Shown here piece after piece: positions 10,149 to 20,394 of a stretch of DNA of 64,000 bases. The position numbers were made by a program, and so were the translations under genes. This DNA is from Tanypteryx hageni. Lineage: Eukaryota > Arthropoda > Insecta > Odonata > Petaluridae. Below the pieces are notes generated by a model, which searched no databases, was not told the DNA's origin, and saw nothing but the letters and a program-made list of their open reading frames with translations. Positions within the stretch are counted from its first letter, which is position 1; each line of letters begins with the position of its first letter. The stretch covers positions 17,421,137 through 17,485,136 of the forward strand of contig CM054114.1 in the NCBI GenBank assembly GCA_028673005.1. The letters are read 5' to 3'.

Positions 10149-10375
10149 TTCCATGGGTGACGTATAAATTTATATTTTTCGACAAACTGCTCGCGTTCTT
10201 CAGGGCCGAGAACGTGGTCACCCACTTGCCAGTAGCTCCTTTTGGCCTTTATAGAGAAGCTCATTCTGCAGCTGTTGGTCGCCTCATTCCTGCACTCCAT
10301 ATTTGGTGCTGCATCTTGCGCTGTCAATTGTAATAATGAGACGGTTGTTGCTAACAACAAGCACGACTTGATCAT
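10149..10375 (-). CDS. Exon 1: start codon and signal peptide of the NHR gene, unit 1
   Basis: The ATG at 10375-10373 begins MIKSCLLLATTVSLLQLTAQ, a typical secretory signal: a Lys, a leucine-rich core, then small and polar residues with probable cleavage near Ala-Gln. Two cysteines follow, in ECRNEATNSC, then a basic and aromatic segment ending near HPW. It lies 86 bp below a TATA box. The frame stays open to 10136; the preferred donor is GGAA|GTATGG, because it joins in phase to exon 2. I do not recognise the mature N-terminal segment. In unit 2 Lys3 is Asn, and in unit 4 a Glu before Ala-Thr-Asn is Lys. Without splicing it would be a 79-residue secreted peptide. Confidence 0.6.
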
Positions 10376-10460
10376 CTTCAGCGTAATGCGTAACGAGTTG
10401 TCGAACGAGGTCTTTCTTACAGTTCGTTACATTATGTAAATAAGAAGAAAAGTGAAACCC

Positions 10461-10467
10461 ATTTATA
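10461..10467 (-). promoter_or_regulatory. TATA box (TATAAAT) of the NHR gene, unit 1
   Basis: Minus-strand sequence AGTATAAATGGG lies 86 bp upstream of the exon 1 ATG, which leaves room for a 5' leader of about 50 to 60 bases if transcription starts some 30 bp downstream. It is unchanged in all four visible copies. No strong initiator motif was seen at the expected start. Confidence 0.55.
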
Positions 10468-11486
10468 CTAAATCTCGGGAGAGATATATTTTGTATGACG
10501 CAGAAATCAAATATTTACGTAAGTCTCCATCCCCGTTTTACGATGTTTAATCTGACATGTCTCTTGATGGGCCATGCCTTTTGCCACTTGCGTCAATGCA
10601 GGGCAATCTTTTTTTTTCATGGCGTTGAATATTTCATATCCTTTATTGAATTTCTTAGTAATAAATCATATTATCAGCCTCATTTTGATAGCTACAATCA
10701 ATCTTAAGATTTTCTAAGCGGTTATGGTCTCTCGTATGATCTTCATTTATGTAAGCAATTCCCTTACAATACCCTACTGGTTTCAGCACCATGCATTGCT
10801 ACCGCGCTATGTTATGTTACATCTACAGTCGGCATGTCACCATCCGTTTTAGTTGCATATCATACTGGTCTTAAAGTCGATTGAATGCTGAAAATAACTT
10901 AGCGCATGTCAGTTATAATGTCTGAAATCTCAGGATATCAAGTGTTACAGTTACATAAAAATGAGCCAGAGAGCGATTATTCTCACAAGGATCACGGATA
11001 TTGATGAAATTCGACCACGTGATTCTACATTGAAAATACTACGAACAACAATAATTAGTTTATAGCCGTTGCTACAATAAAAGTTCTGGAAAGCTACATT
11101 GCAGTAATACAATATAGATCTCACATTGTTTTTATTTATTTTTAGTAGGCATTCACAATTCAACTCCAATTTACGGAATATTTCCACTGTTTTATTCAAA
11201 ATAAAACCGATTCGTCAATAATCGTTCTAATGAAAATGGAAATGTAAACAAATAAATTACGTAAAATCGTGCACGTGCTCAATTTTCACGTAATACTAAA
11301 GTAATCAGGTTGAAAGAATGTGCGTTGTTATGGTAACTAAGGTTTCATACCAAAAAAAAATCTGACGGAATTGCCACCTCTCCAGATCAAGTGCAGAAGG
11401 GGCAATTGTAGTCGCATAGAAGCTTGAACACATTCCTCTCATTATAATTTAAAAGAAGAAAACCCTTAATTTGCAGAGAAGTGACA
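10468..11486. other. Upstream region of the NHR gene, no gene recognised
   Basis: About 1 kb between the TATA box and the next coding-like stretch. Open frames near 10495-10707 change length between units with a T-run, and the minus-strand frame at 10951-11199 has no recognised domain. An A-run near 11351 present in units 1 and 2 is missing from units 3 and 4 (near 39256 and 53147). Confidence 0.5.
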
Positions 11487-11791
11487 ATGATAAAAAACAT
11501 GTCGTCTACCACGACAAAGCCCGAAAATGGAGAATTCTACCTTAAATACATGTCTGAAGAAGGAGGTGAATATGGGCAACGGGAGAATTTTCCAAGGAAA
11601 GCGAGAATAAAAGGGTGATTGCGAGACACGGTGATACAATACAAAGTAAGGAAAAGGTAATTTATCCTTCACCGAAAAATAAGGGGAAAAAACTCACGTA
11701 CGCGCTGCAGGTCTCCGGAAAAATCGTCGTGGGACCTAATTCTTATGAAGAAACACACACACACACACACTCCAAGGACGCTCTCACACAG
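11487..11791 (+). pseudogene. Coding-like fragment in two frames, function unknown
   Basis: A frame from ATG (11487) encodes 43 residues with a charged, coding-like composition (TTKPENGEFYLKYMSEEGGE) and ends at TGA (11616-11618). The adjoining frame beginning at 11615 continues with IYPSPKNKGKK and SGKIVVGPNSYEE until it runs into the (AC)n repeat. The pattern IYP-x-P...GK...G-x-x-x-VGP is seen in some FAD-dependent oxidoreductases, but this is a weak resemblance from memory and I do not assign a family. Equivalent stretches start at 25500, 39383 and 53274. Confidence 0.25.
11753..11770. repeat. Microsatellite (AC)9, unit 1
   Basis: Nine AC dinucleotides. Copy number in units 2, 3 and 4 is 9, 11 and 12. 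Confidence 0.95.
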
Positions 11792-11832
11792 TAGACTCGA
11801 ACCAAATATATTTAATTAGACACCGATGTTTC

Positions 11833-11847
11833 GACAGCTACGCTGTC
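11833..11847. other. Short perfect hairpin GACAGC-TAC-GCTGTC
   Basis: Six-base arms and a three-base loop, followed by mixed sequence and not a T run, so not a terminator. Present at the same place in units 2 to 4. Possibly a relic of a transposon end. Confidence 0.3.
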
Positions 11848-11888
11848 ATATTCAGTAGCGAGGCACGGGGTTGAAGCAATTCCTAAAA

Positions 11889-12502
11889 TTTGCAATTTCA
11901 AAAATATTTAACTTTTTCCATTGTTAGGTACTAATACCACACGTTTATGCCACATTTTAATGTCGTAGCACATCTAGAAGTGCAATAATATTTATCAAAT
12001 TCTTTAAATTTTTAAACTTTTAATATCGCAATTGAAAATTAATGGAGATTTTCAAATGCTTATGTGCTCCTTTGCACCAAGGTCTAAAAAACTGAAAAAT
12101 TTCAGCTCCCTAGATCGTCCTCTGGTGCTAAACATTAATCTATCTGTTATAAATTTAGGACTTTTTAACAGCAAAATAAATAATATATCAGCTTGGTAGC
12201 ATATTCAGAATTTTATAAACAATAAAGAACTTTTAAGCTCTGGCAAATTTTTCTCGGTCGCATTATTTAATTTTTTTTTTAGATTTGCGATATTACTAGT
12301 AACTTTTGCGCATACTCCTAAATATTCGAGACACCAGCTCATCTGGAAGTGCCAAAATCATTATTATGCTTTTAAATGTATCATTATATCAACATAAAAA
12401 CATCCTCCGGAGCGATTTTCGTTTATCCCTTATGTAAAAATAATATATTAAAACCATCCCAAAACATTGCAATTTTAAGAAGTTTATACTTTTCCATTAT
12501 GG
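11889..12502. repeat. Diverged short direct repeats left of the hAT remnant, unit 1
   Basis: Related blocks begin near 11889, 12284 and 12466. Each has TTGC-AATTT-like sequence and then ACTTTT; the fuller ones go on to a CATCT-[AG]-GAAGTGC motif. The last block is interrupted at 12510 by the hAT element and resumes at 13531. Hand alignment gives only moderate identity. Equivalent: 25902-26515, 39789-40402 and 53682-54275 in units 2, 3 and 4. Confidence 0.5.
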
Positions 12503-12510
12503 GTATTAAT

Positions 12511-13530
12511 TACGGAATCCAAGCTCGAGTATCGAGTACCCGGGTAATCGGAATTTGGAAGAAAATATTGTACTTTTTCAGCACACACGTTCCGTCTTAT
12601 CTTCGGCAGGCAGGCAAAAAGGCGAGTAAAATCTGAGCGTGTGTGGCGGCCTTTACTAAGGCAAACAAATCTTTCAGAGTGAGAGATACCCAAATCGTGA
12701 TCGTTGCGTATCTGAGAGGAGAATCGCTCCTATTGAATAAGACCTATCGCCACTCATTTGAGAGTTTTGTTTACGCCCTTGGAGGTGAGGATAAGCAAAG
12801 AGAACAGCAATTTACTGAAAGCCGAAGGAGTTTGCATCTTTCTTTTGAATAAATTACAACAAGCAGATAGGGATCTCGCTACTGAAATGATGGATGCCTT
12901 AAAAAAAAAAGAATCGATGAAAGACGAAACAAAGTTATTGTGTCGTTGTTGCTTTTTTGCAAAGTGGCAATTGTCCTAATTCCCACTTTAATGATAATTT
13001 TATATAGTCTTCAAAAAATGTAACCAAATCATTGGCAAAAGATACATATGATAGGTTGTTTGGTGAAGATGAACATGAAAATGAGCAAGAAGAACCAGCT
13101 ACGGCAAATGAAGGTTCTGCTAGTTCTGGCTATGGTGAGATGCAGAAAACAATACAAGCTGCTATGCCTATTTCTAAAGAAACTTCAACAAAATCAACAA
13201 TGGAAAAGGAGCTAAAATTGATCGAAGGAAATCATGGCAAAATAGGATATTGCACAGAAAATTGTTCCAAACTTTGATAACAATTCAACATACTTCAACA
13301 GCTAGCAAGAGAGTGTTCTCCGTATCTTCAAACTTCATTACTAAGATCCGAAACAATTTTAAAATGTATACCTTAAATGGATTTGCATTTCTAAAATATT
13401 ATTTCATAATTAAAAAATAAATGATTTTTTAATTATATATTTTTTAGATTACGCTGGATACCCGGGTATTTCATAAAAGAATTACTCGATTACCCGGATA
13501 GTTCAAAATCCGAGTATTTTGAATTCTCTA
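12511..13530 (+). mobile_element. Degenerate hAT-family DNA transposon (1020 bp), unit 1
   Basis: The ends are imperfect inverted repeats: TACGGAATCCAA on the left and TAGAGAATTCAA on the right read inward (9 of 12 match), each followed by an ACCCGGGTAATCG or ATCCGGGTAATCG motif. The inside reads left to right as broken pieces of a transposase: DLATEMMDALKKK with an ERRNK block in another frame (12860-12940), then a frame open at 13032-13277, and then a C-terminal dimerisation region at 13274-13420. The N-terminal BED zinc finger and the catalytic core are not recognisable, and at least two frameshifts are present. It is internally deleted and cannot act by itself. Confidence 0.7.
13274..13420 (+). 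pseudogene. hAT transposase C-terminal dimerisation region, remnant
   Basis: The frame reads TSTASKRVFSVSSNFITKIR and then NNFK...LNGFAFLKYYF before TAA at 13418-13420. This is the hAT family C-terminal signature (TS-x-x-SER-x-FS..., then a KRN block, then a LxFLKxN-like end). The Ser-Glu-Arg of the consensus is Ser-Lys-Arg here. It is out of frame with the 81-residue stretch just upstream (13032-13277). Copies are at 27287-27433, 41174-41320 and 55014-55160. Confidence 0.7.
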
Positions 13531-13930
13531 GTACTAATGCTACACATTTCTGCCAAATTATAGAGTTGTGGTACTTCTAGAAGTGAAATAATATTTTTCC
13601 AATTGTTTAAATTTTAAACATTTTTAACGCCTGCCGCAATATGTTTATGGAGAGATTCAAATGTTTATTTGAGCAAATGTACTACTCTGTATATATCCTG
13701 AAAATTTCAACTTCCTGGCTCATCCCGTAATGCCTAAACAGTTATCTATTTGTTTAAACTTTAGGAATTTTTAACTGCCAAACAAATGAAAATATCAAAA
13801 TTTGAGTAATCGCTATTTCGTTTTTTTACGAATTCTACTTTAAAAAAAAAATTCAACTCCGTAACACATGCGGAAACACATAAACCTTGAAAATTTGTCT
13901 GAACAATTGCGAATTTTTAGCGTCCGAATT
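13531..13930. repeat. Diverged direct repeat, continuation right of the hAT remnant, unit 1
   Basis: Begins GTACTAATGCTACACATTTC, close to GTACTAATACCACACGTTTA near 11930, and follows the same order of motifs (TCTAGAAGTG, then ATGGAGA, then TTTAGGA-TTTTTAAC). Equivalent: 27544-27943, 41431-41830 and 55279-55680. Confidence 0.55.
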
Positions 13931-13970
13931 GTTGTACTTTTTCAAGATTTTCCATAAGGTCCACTCTTAT

Positions 13971-13988
13971 AGAGAGAGAGAGAGAGAG
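13971..13988. repeat. Microsatellite (AG)9, unit 1
   Basis: Nine AG dinucleotides, followed at 14063-14143 by a purine-rich tract (GGGAGAGGTGGAGAGGG type). Copy number in units 2, 3 and 4 is 13, 13 and 11. Confidence 0.95.
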
Positions 13989-14062
13989 ATACAGAGAATG
14001 TGTGAGGGCTAGATATATACTGGTCTTTATTAATGCAACATTAATTTAGGAAGTCTGTTTCC

Positions 14063-14322
14063 AGAGAAGGAGAGAGGGGGAGAGGTGGAGAGGGATAGAG
14101 AATGGGAGGGAGGAGGATGGGGAAAGGAATAGAAAAAAAGATAAATAATGGGAAATACATTAAATTTAATACTCATTCCACGCATACCCTTCTTATTTGA
14201 CGGACACATACGCTAGTTATAAAATATTATAAAAAATCGTGTCTCCGGTGTCCGACCATCAAAGTAAAATGGCGAATTTCTACGGAAAAATGTCTCCAAA
14301 CACCACGATATGATAAATAACA
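14063..14322. other. Purine-rich tract and AT-rich junction to the next unit
   Basis: A G and A-rich plus strand up to about 14143, then AT-rich sequence that continues without any seam into the next unit. A frame through here is open in units 2 and 3 (28122-28334, 42010-42222) only because of single-base differences. No duplication-junction sequence can be recognised. Confidence 0.6.
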
Positions 14323-14453
14323 AAATTATTTTCTATTATTTGTTATCCTCCAATTAAATAACTTGAGAACTACAATAATAATTATTTAAGTGCACTTTAA
14401 AATTACTTAAAATCTAGGTATGAATTCGGGATTTCAACCCTGGTTCGAAAAAA

Positions 14454-15048
14454 GGATATTTCTGGTTTTTCGACCAGAAAACTTTTCCCGTAGGGAGTGA
14501 CGCAGTAGGTGGCGCGAAATTGAAGGACGTGGTAGTTGCGTTTTTTGTTTATACAAATTTCTTTCGTATAGCGTTGCAATTGCTGCATTTTATTATAATA
14601 AAGTGAACATTTAATATGATAATCTTGTATTGAACGGACGTCATTGTGGTTCCTTGAGAGGCGAGAAATAAAACGACGTAGTGTATTGTTTCTTATAGAC
14701 ATTTAGTTTTACGGCGTTTACTCTACTTCGGGCACCCATTCTCCGCCGGCAACGAGAGGATGAAATTCATTTAAGATTAAATAAAACAACAAAATATCTG
14801 TCGAACTGGAGATTGAAGTCGTACTGGATGTCTGCAGGGCCCTCTCTAAATGAATGTCACCCTCTTTTTACCAGCGGAGATTGGGTAACCGAAGCAGAGC
14901 AAACCGACCCAACCCGGTTGGAGAAATCCACGTAGTTCAAAGCAACCTCCAGATAATTCAAAGAAACCATCACGTAGTTCCATTTCTCATCAGCTACGGC
15001 GCCACTCCCTATGAGAAAAATTTGCGGGTAGATAACCCACAAGTACCA
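14454..15048. repeat. Imperfect inverted repeat, unit 2 copy
   Basis: Arms 14454-14537 and 14965-15048, equivalent to 132-215 and 643-726. The arms are preserved as in unit 1. Confidence 0.55.
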
Positions 15049-15675
15049 AAAACTCTTTTATTTTCATGCCGTCTAATTTCAAATATTGGCCGAATCTGAC
15101 CAAAATTGTCGTTTTAACCGCAAAATTACAAGATTTTTGAAACGAAATTTCGGTAGCACCAATAACCTGATTTTTTACGATTACGTTACTACCGGCTGGA
15201 AGGAGGGGCGGGAGGTGTGTTAGCTGCGTGCGCATGCGGCACATTGTAGTGGGAGTGTAAGAATAGTAATGGCAAACGGGGAAATAGAGGTGTGGGGAAT
15301 ACAAGAATACCGGGTTATGGCGAGAGAAAAAAAAGACTTGAAAGCAGCAGAAAATGTTAGTGTTTCGCACAAATATACCCCTTTGTTCAGTGACATAATG
15401 GGCCTATCAAATAAAGCGGGGTTCCCTGCCCTTGCAACCCATTCTCGGCACCTGGAATGATAACATTACAGAATTATTAACACTTCAACATATGCATCAA
15501 ATACAACTTTGCTCCTAAAGAGTCTAAAGTGAAGATATGCATCACATGAAAACAAGCCATAGTGAAGTATCTCGTTAAATGGTTACTATTATTAAAGTAG
15601 AAAATCCTGAGATACATATCTAACTACAGTAATAACTCGATATGCGAATAATCTGTACACTAAATATCGGCTCAA

Positions 15676-16116
15676 CAAAGTGTTGACCTTTTTACTACAG
15701 GTAGTCCACGATATACTCGCCCTATCTCGAAACGAGAGGTTTCAAGTTAAAAATTGCAATGATAATTTTTATTCATCCCAGGACATATACATATATGTAT
15801 AGGATGTCAAATTGGCCATACTTATTATGTAATAGATATAAGGCCACAGCCTTTTTTAGGAATAAACAAACACATCCGAGAGAACGTTCTCAGCCACTTA
15901 TTTAAAGGATCAAAAATAACTACTAAGCTGAGTTGGGCGGGAGAACAAGGTTCGTGTGTTCCAAATTGCAATCTGGATATAATTCCCCCAAAGTAAACAC
16001 AACCATAGTAAGATCAATCTCAAAAAGAAACGTAACTCATTCTTTATATTTCTCGGTACGTAATATTATTACACAATATGTAGTACTGTAAGTCATAAAA
16101 TATAGAAGTACATTAA
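15676..16116. other. 441-bp segment, unit 2 copy
   Basis: Equivalent of 1357-1797 with a few substitutions. The 12-bp palindrome lies at 15880-15891. Absent at the matching junctions in units 3 (about 29696), 4 (about 43584) and 5 (about 57428). Confidence 0.75.
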
Positions 16117-19060
16117 TTAATCGATATATTGTTTCAATACACGAAAGCAACTCACGGAGCGCTTCTACTTCGTATATCGAGGTATTACTGCATATAATTT
16201 TGTCGACTTTCAAAAATATTTTTACAAATATAGCTCATAGTACTTACGTAGATTCCGTGCGAGGAAACGAATGTAATTTCAACTTTAGATCTCCGCTCGT
16301 TCCCCTCGTATGTTTGCAGTTTAGTGCGTAGCACTTACGTGCATGCACTATCTTCTCTGCTTGATTCATTTTAGCAAGCTAGTGGAAACGTTGCAACGTA
16401 CAGAAAATAACTTAATTAACACACACAAAGAATTATATGTATCACCAGCATATATGAAGTTGTTAACCATTCATTCATATTCTCCTATAAAATAACTCTT
16501 TCCCAAGATTTCCCGTAATGGCGGATAAACTTTCAGTTACGCAGTTACCTAGTTCAACCGTTGCAACTTCTCAACATGATCACTTCAAATTCGGCTTGGC
16601 GCTCACTCGTTGGCTGCCTTGCCATTCAAAGTAGAGCGACGGCAGCGCTCAAGAACGCGAACTTGATGTATCCGACGAGAACCAAATCATAAGAGTTCAC
16701 TTCCCATGGTTTGGGGTTCTCGTTTTACAGTTCGAGTGACCTTCCCAAAACTATTAACCAACATATTAGGGAACCAATAACTGATTCCATCCAAAAATTT
16801 TAACTATCCCCGCAGTATGCTACAGACAACGATATATTTTCATTTACTCTAAGAAAGGCAGCGCTTCTAGCATACGCGAGAAGTAATTAAAGACCCACTT
16901 AGAGATTCACATTAGTATAACTAAATAATGTTATATTATGCTTCACAACATTACATACTTTTTTTGCCTCAGAATCGTCATTCGACATTTGATTTAGCTG
17001 GTGTTAGTAAAAAACGTTCGGTAATGTACCCTACTAAAACAGAGGCATGAGTAAATGCATGATTTTATTAAGTGTAGGTCGATCAAATAAAAATTTACTG
17101 ACTCCACTTTTTCATTAATCCTCAAGTGCTTTGATCTGTAAAGCAACTTATGCAATAGTCGTCCTCGGAGTAGAACACATTTCGATTTTTCTAGGACAGA
17201 CGACACTCGTTTATGGCCGCACCCTATCATAAAATGTACTTATCTTATACTAGAAATTCGCGTAGTAATCTTCCGCAGATGCGACGACATTAGGAACCAC
17301 CAAAATTTATTCTTGTCCCGCGATCTTTTCTCCAACGTTCTCCGAAAAATTATATATATTGAATTATTAACGTATACCGATATTCGAGGCGTCCCCATTT
17401 TTTTAGATTTTTATGGTAACTTCCATAGTAACTCGCATTATCGCTACATTTTTTAGTGCAGTATTTTTCATTTGGTATATATTCATTATAACTCGGATTT
17501 CCGAATGCTTAATACAATTTCATTTGTTTTGTATAGATAGCAAAATATATCGGTCTGTTCCAATTTGCTGTCCTTTGAGCACCAAGAGAAGATTTTATTT
17601 CGCATAGGAGAAGATTCGCGGTGAACAGGATATCTCTTTAGCGTATATACTCGTAGTAGTGTCGTAGAATGGCCGTCTAGCGCAGCGGGTACTCAACAGA
17701 TGATATCTCTGTCTGACCTCGAGAGAGTGCAGTCCTTGCGAGCAAGTGCTTCATTCTGACCAATAATTTCTAAGGAGGATCGACAGATGGCACCAGCATC
17801 AGGAAGACGTCCCCTCTGATAGCAGAATTTGGTACTACTTACATGGATGGTATTAGGACCGGTGTAGGAGTCAGGAGTGGTATGAGCGACTACTCCTTCA
17901 GGAACGACAAACGTTCACGCCTACTGTCGGCGCTAAAAGTTTGTAAACTCGAGATTGAGGCTACATATTTCACAAACGACCCAATGGATTTTGATGAGAA
18001 GCATATCGGCGTGTAGCCTGTTTAATGTCGCGTTCAATGAGAGTAGCATTGAAGTTTTGGAAATTTTTGAAGGGGACGTTTTTGGAATAATAATGCAAAA
18101 TGACTCCATTTTTAGATCTCTTAGACAGAAGGCTTCAATTTGCCGGTCCATAACTACAAACCGGATTTGTCGATTACAACTACATTTCAATAGCGTGAGT
18201 GAGTAATAATTACGTGTGCGAGATGTCAAATCTCTAGCTTTATTCGTTTATGACATTTTATTCAACGTATGAGACAGTCGTATCTACGCAAGTATAAGGC
18301 TCTGAGACATGCGATGCGCACTGTTGGCTTTGTCTTGGGTTCTGTATTGTAAATAAATTGATTTCATAAACCTGAAGTTGAACGGAATATTTTATAATGA
18401 TGTTTTTAGTAGTTGAAAGCGAGCCAGGGTGGTAGAGAGGGTTGTGCGGTGGTTTCTCGGCAGAAGCGGTGTGCGGCGTCACCTGTGACACGCGCAAATA
18501 TACGAACGCTAAACTCTAAATAGTATTAAAATATTTCTACAAGGAAGGTGATCCTGGTTTTTCCATAGTTTTATCACATTATTTCTGCATGTGTTGCATA
18601 AGAGAATCTCCACGGTCACAAAAACTACTTGGTATCGAAACTGTTTTCAGTTAATTAATATTAGATTAATGATTCACGATTTTTTTTATTCAAATACATG
18701 CTAAAGACACGGAAACATAAAATATTCTAATTATTCCGTAATTTTAGTGTATAGGTTATTGTCTTAATGATGATTATTCTTTTTACTCTTGCATGGTATA
18801 TGAATCACGAGAATTTAAATACGAGTCAATTCTCTGTGAAATTATGGATATGGAATTAATTTCGAGAAAAATTTTAACATTCTGCTAGAACTCATGGATT
18901 TTATTATGTAATACACATTGGATTCACATGACTCAAGTGCTGTTTCCCAGGAGGTCGCATTGGTATATTTACGAGTTTAAATCCTGGTGTATGGTGATTT
19001 TTTAGAGCTTGCAATTTGAGAGCACCGACAACTCGTATAATAAGTATCATGCATCTATAT

Positions 19061-19311
19061 CAGGCATCAGGGCCGCATTAAAGCACTGAAAAAATTAGAC
19101 TATTTCCAGAAGATTTGAAATCTGCTTTGCAAGGATTAGTGTAATTTAGAAACAGCCTTATATTGTATCTCAGTAAATATAAGCAAAATCTTATTTATAT
19201 TTATACAAAATATCAAACGATTTAGTTGAGAAAAAATTGGCATTCATTCTGCATTAAGGTACAGAAAAAGCCGCATGCGGCCCGCGGACCCACAGTTTGA
19301 CATGGCTACTG
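19061..19311. mobile_element. hAT-like non-autonomous element, unit 2
   Basis: Same short element and same flanks as at 4748-4998, so it was carried along by the amplification and did not insert separately. Confidence 0.4.
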
Positions 19312-20179
19312 TAGACATTTCTTTTTTGTTAGTTTGTTGATAGATGATTTCTTTTAACCGTTCAAAATTAATTATATTTAATTTATAGCCTATTTGGTTG
19401 TTACAACGAAGTTTATTTCATATTTTTTACAGTGAAAATTTTCTATCTCAAAATATTGTGAGAATTATATAATGTATTCGTGTAGTCTAAATTTAACCAG
19501 CAACGGTCTTGCAATATGCAAAAGTATATTTTTATCAATAAAACTTCCTTAAAACTTTTCTTTCAAACTCTCTTTTACACTTCTCATTTTCTTTCATTCT
19601 CATATTGAATTCTCCCATTGCGCATCGCAACATGCGTCTTTGCCATTTCATTCAATCAACTGTTTAAAGGACGAAATTCCATTCCGCTGCCTAGGTAACA
19701 AGTAGGCATTCAGGCGAACGAAACCAATGAGGGAATGATAAATCTTTACTAATGCGTTTTTCTATCTCCTATTAGGCATGACAACTATATCCAACCATTT
19801 AAAAGAATAAATTTGGAAAGTAACGTGACGTACTTTGATGTACCGCAAAACTCAATAAAAAAATTATTATTAGCATTTCTATACAATTCTAAAAATATTT
19901 AAAAAGATTTCACTATTATAATTTCTCCGTATGGATATGGTTAATATAACTTTCGCCGCCAAACGAAACATATTTTTTGCAATGCAGAGAAACCCCTTTC
20001 ATGAGATTGTTTACGTGAATATAGCGTAAGATTAGCCGGTGTGAATTATTTAGAGCTCAACGCCAGTAGATAAACAGAGGAGAACTTATGTGCCCATATT
20101 CATCTACCTTTTGACCTCCCTCACCCTGTTCCTTCGTATCCACATTCTGGCACCCAAAATCTCTCACCGAAATGTTTCG

Positions 20180-20394
20180 CCTCTCTTCCCCTTTCATCCC
20201 CTCTCGCTCCTCCTTACGTTCCCCATCCCTCCATATCTCCTTTATTCTTACTGCTGACGACGCCATGCCCCCTTCTTCCCCTCCCTCCCTCTATCTCTCA
20301 TTCTTCCTCACCTCCCTTGTTTTTTCTCTCTTTGTCCCTCTTATCTCTCTTGTTTCATTCTCTCCGTCTTTTCCTTATTGTTTTCTCCTCCTTC
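20180..20394. repeat. Pyrimidine-rich tract, unit 2
   Basis: Equivalent of 5867-6084, one TCC triplet shorter. Confidence 0.8.

Larger units (their letters stand above)
7837..10375 (-). pseudogene. Secreted NHR (Neuralized homology repeat) domain gene, degenerate, unit 1
   Basis: Six exons read on the minus strand: 10375-10149 (start, signal peptide), 9735-9692, 9552-9453, 9330-9156, 8547-8458 and 8030-7860 (stop), then AATAAA. Exons 3 to 6 spell one NHR domain, a beta-sandwich module that mediates protein-protein contacts in Neuralized and NEURL4 relatives. Landmarks are GKNAAISNDGRT, NDGLKGVVLTNRP, ELLEVKLDN, FGIGVT, SGNWM, IGDRVGVM, NGVDQG and YGVFELY. Intron phases agree for exons 1 to 4 (2, 1, 2). 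Lesions are one extra C in a C5 run (9286-9290) shifting the frame in exon 4, a TAA inside exon 5 (8526-8528), and an exon 5 donor in phase 2 against a phase 0 exon 6. Reading stops at 9282-9284, giving about 139 residues. Exon 2 and the link from exon 1 to the NHR exons are inferred. Confidence 0.7.
12503..13538. repeat. 8-bp target-site duplication around the hAT remnant, unit 1
   Basis: GTATTAAT at 12503-12510 and GTACTAAT at 13531-13538 flank the element and differ at one base. An 8-bp duplication is the mark of hAT insertion. Confidence 0.6.
1..14322. repeat. Tandem repeat unit 1 of the 14-kb array (14322 bp)
   Basis: Base 14323 restarts the sequence found at base 1, and the match runs on through the whole unit. 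This is the longest unit because it alone has both the 441-bp segment at 1357-1797 and the 301-bp segment at 6516-6816. It differs from units 2 to 5 by a 3-bp insertion near 1036 and by scattered substitutions. The start is arbitrary, being simply the window edge. It carries a full copy of the NHR pseudogene and of the hAT remnant. Confidence 0.97.

Noticed and set aside
17413..17607. Hydrophobic 64-residue frame, possible membrane peptide
   Set aside because: The matching frame in unit 1 ends early (a stop near 3194), there is no promoter or splice context, and the hydrophobicity reflects T-rich sequence.
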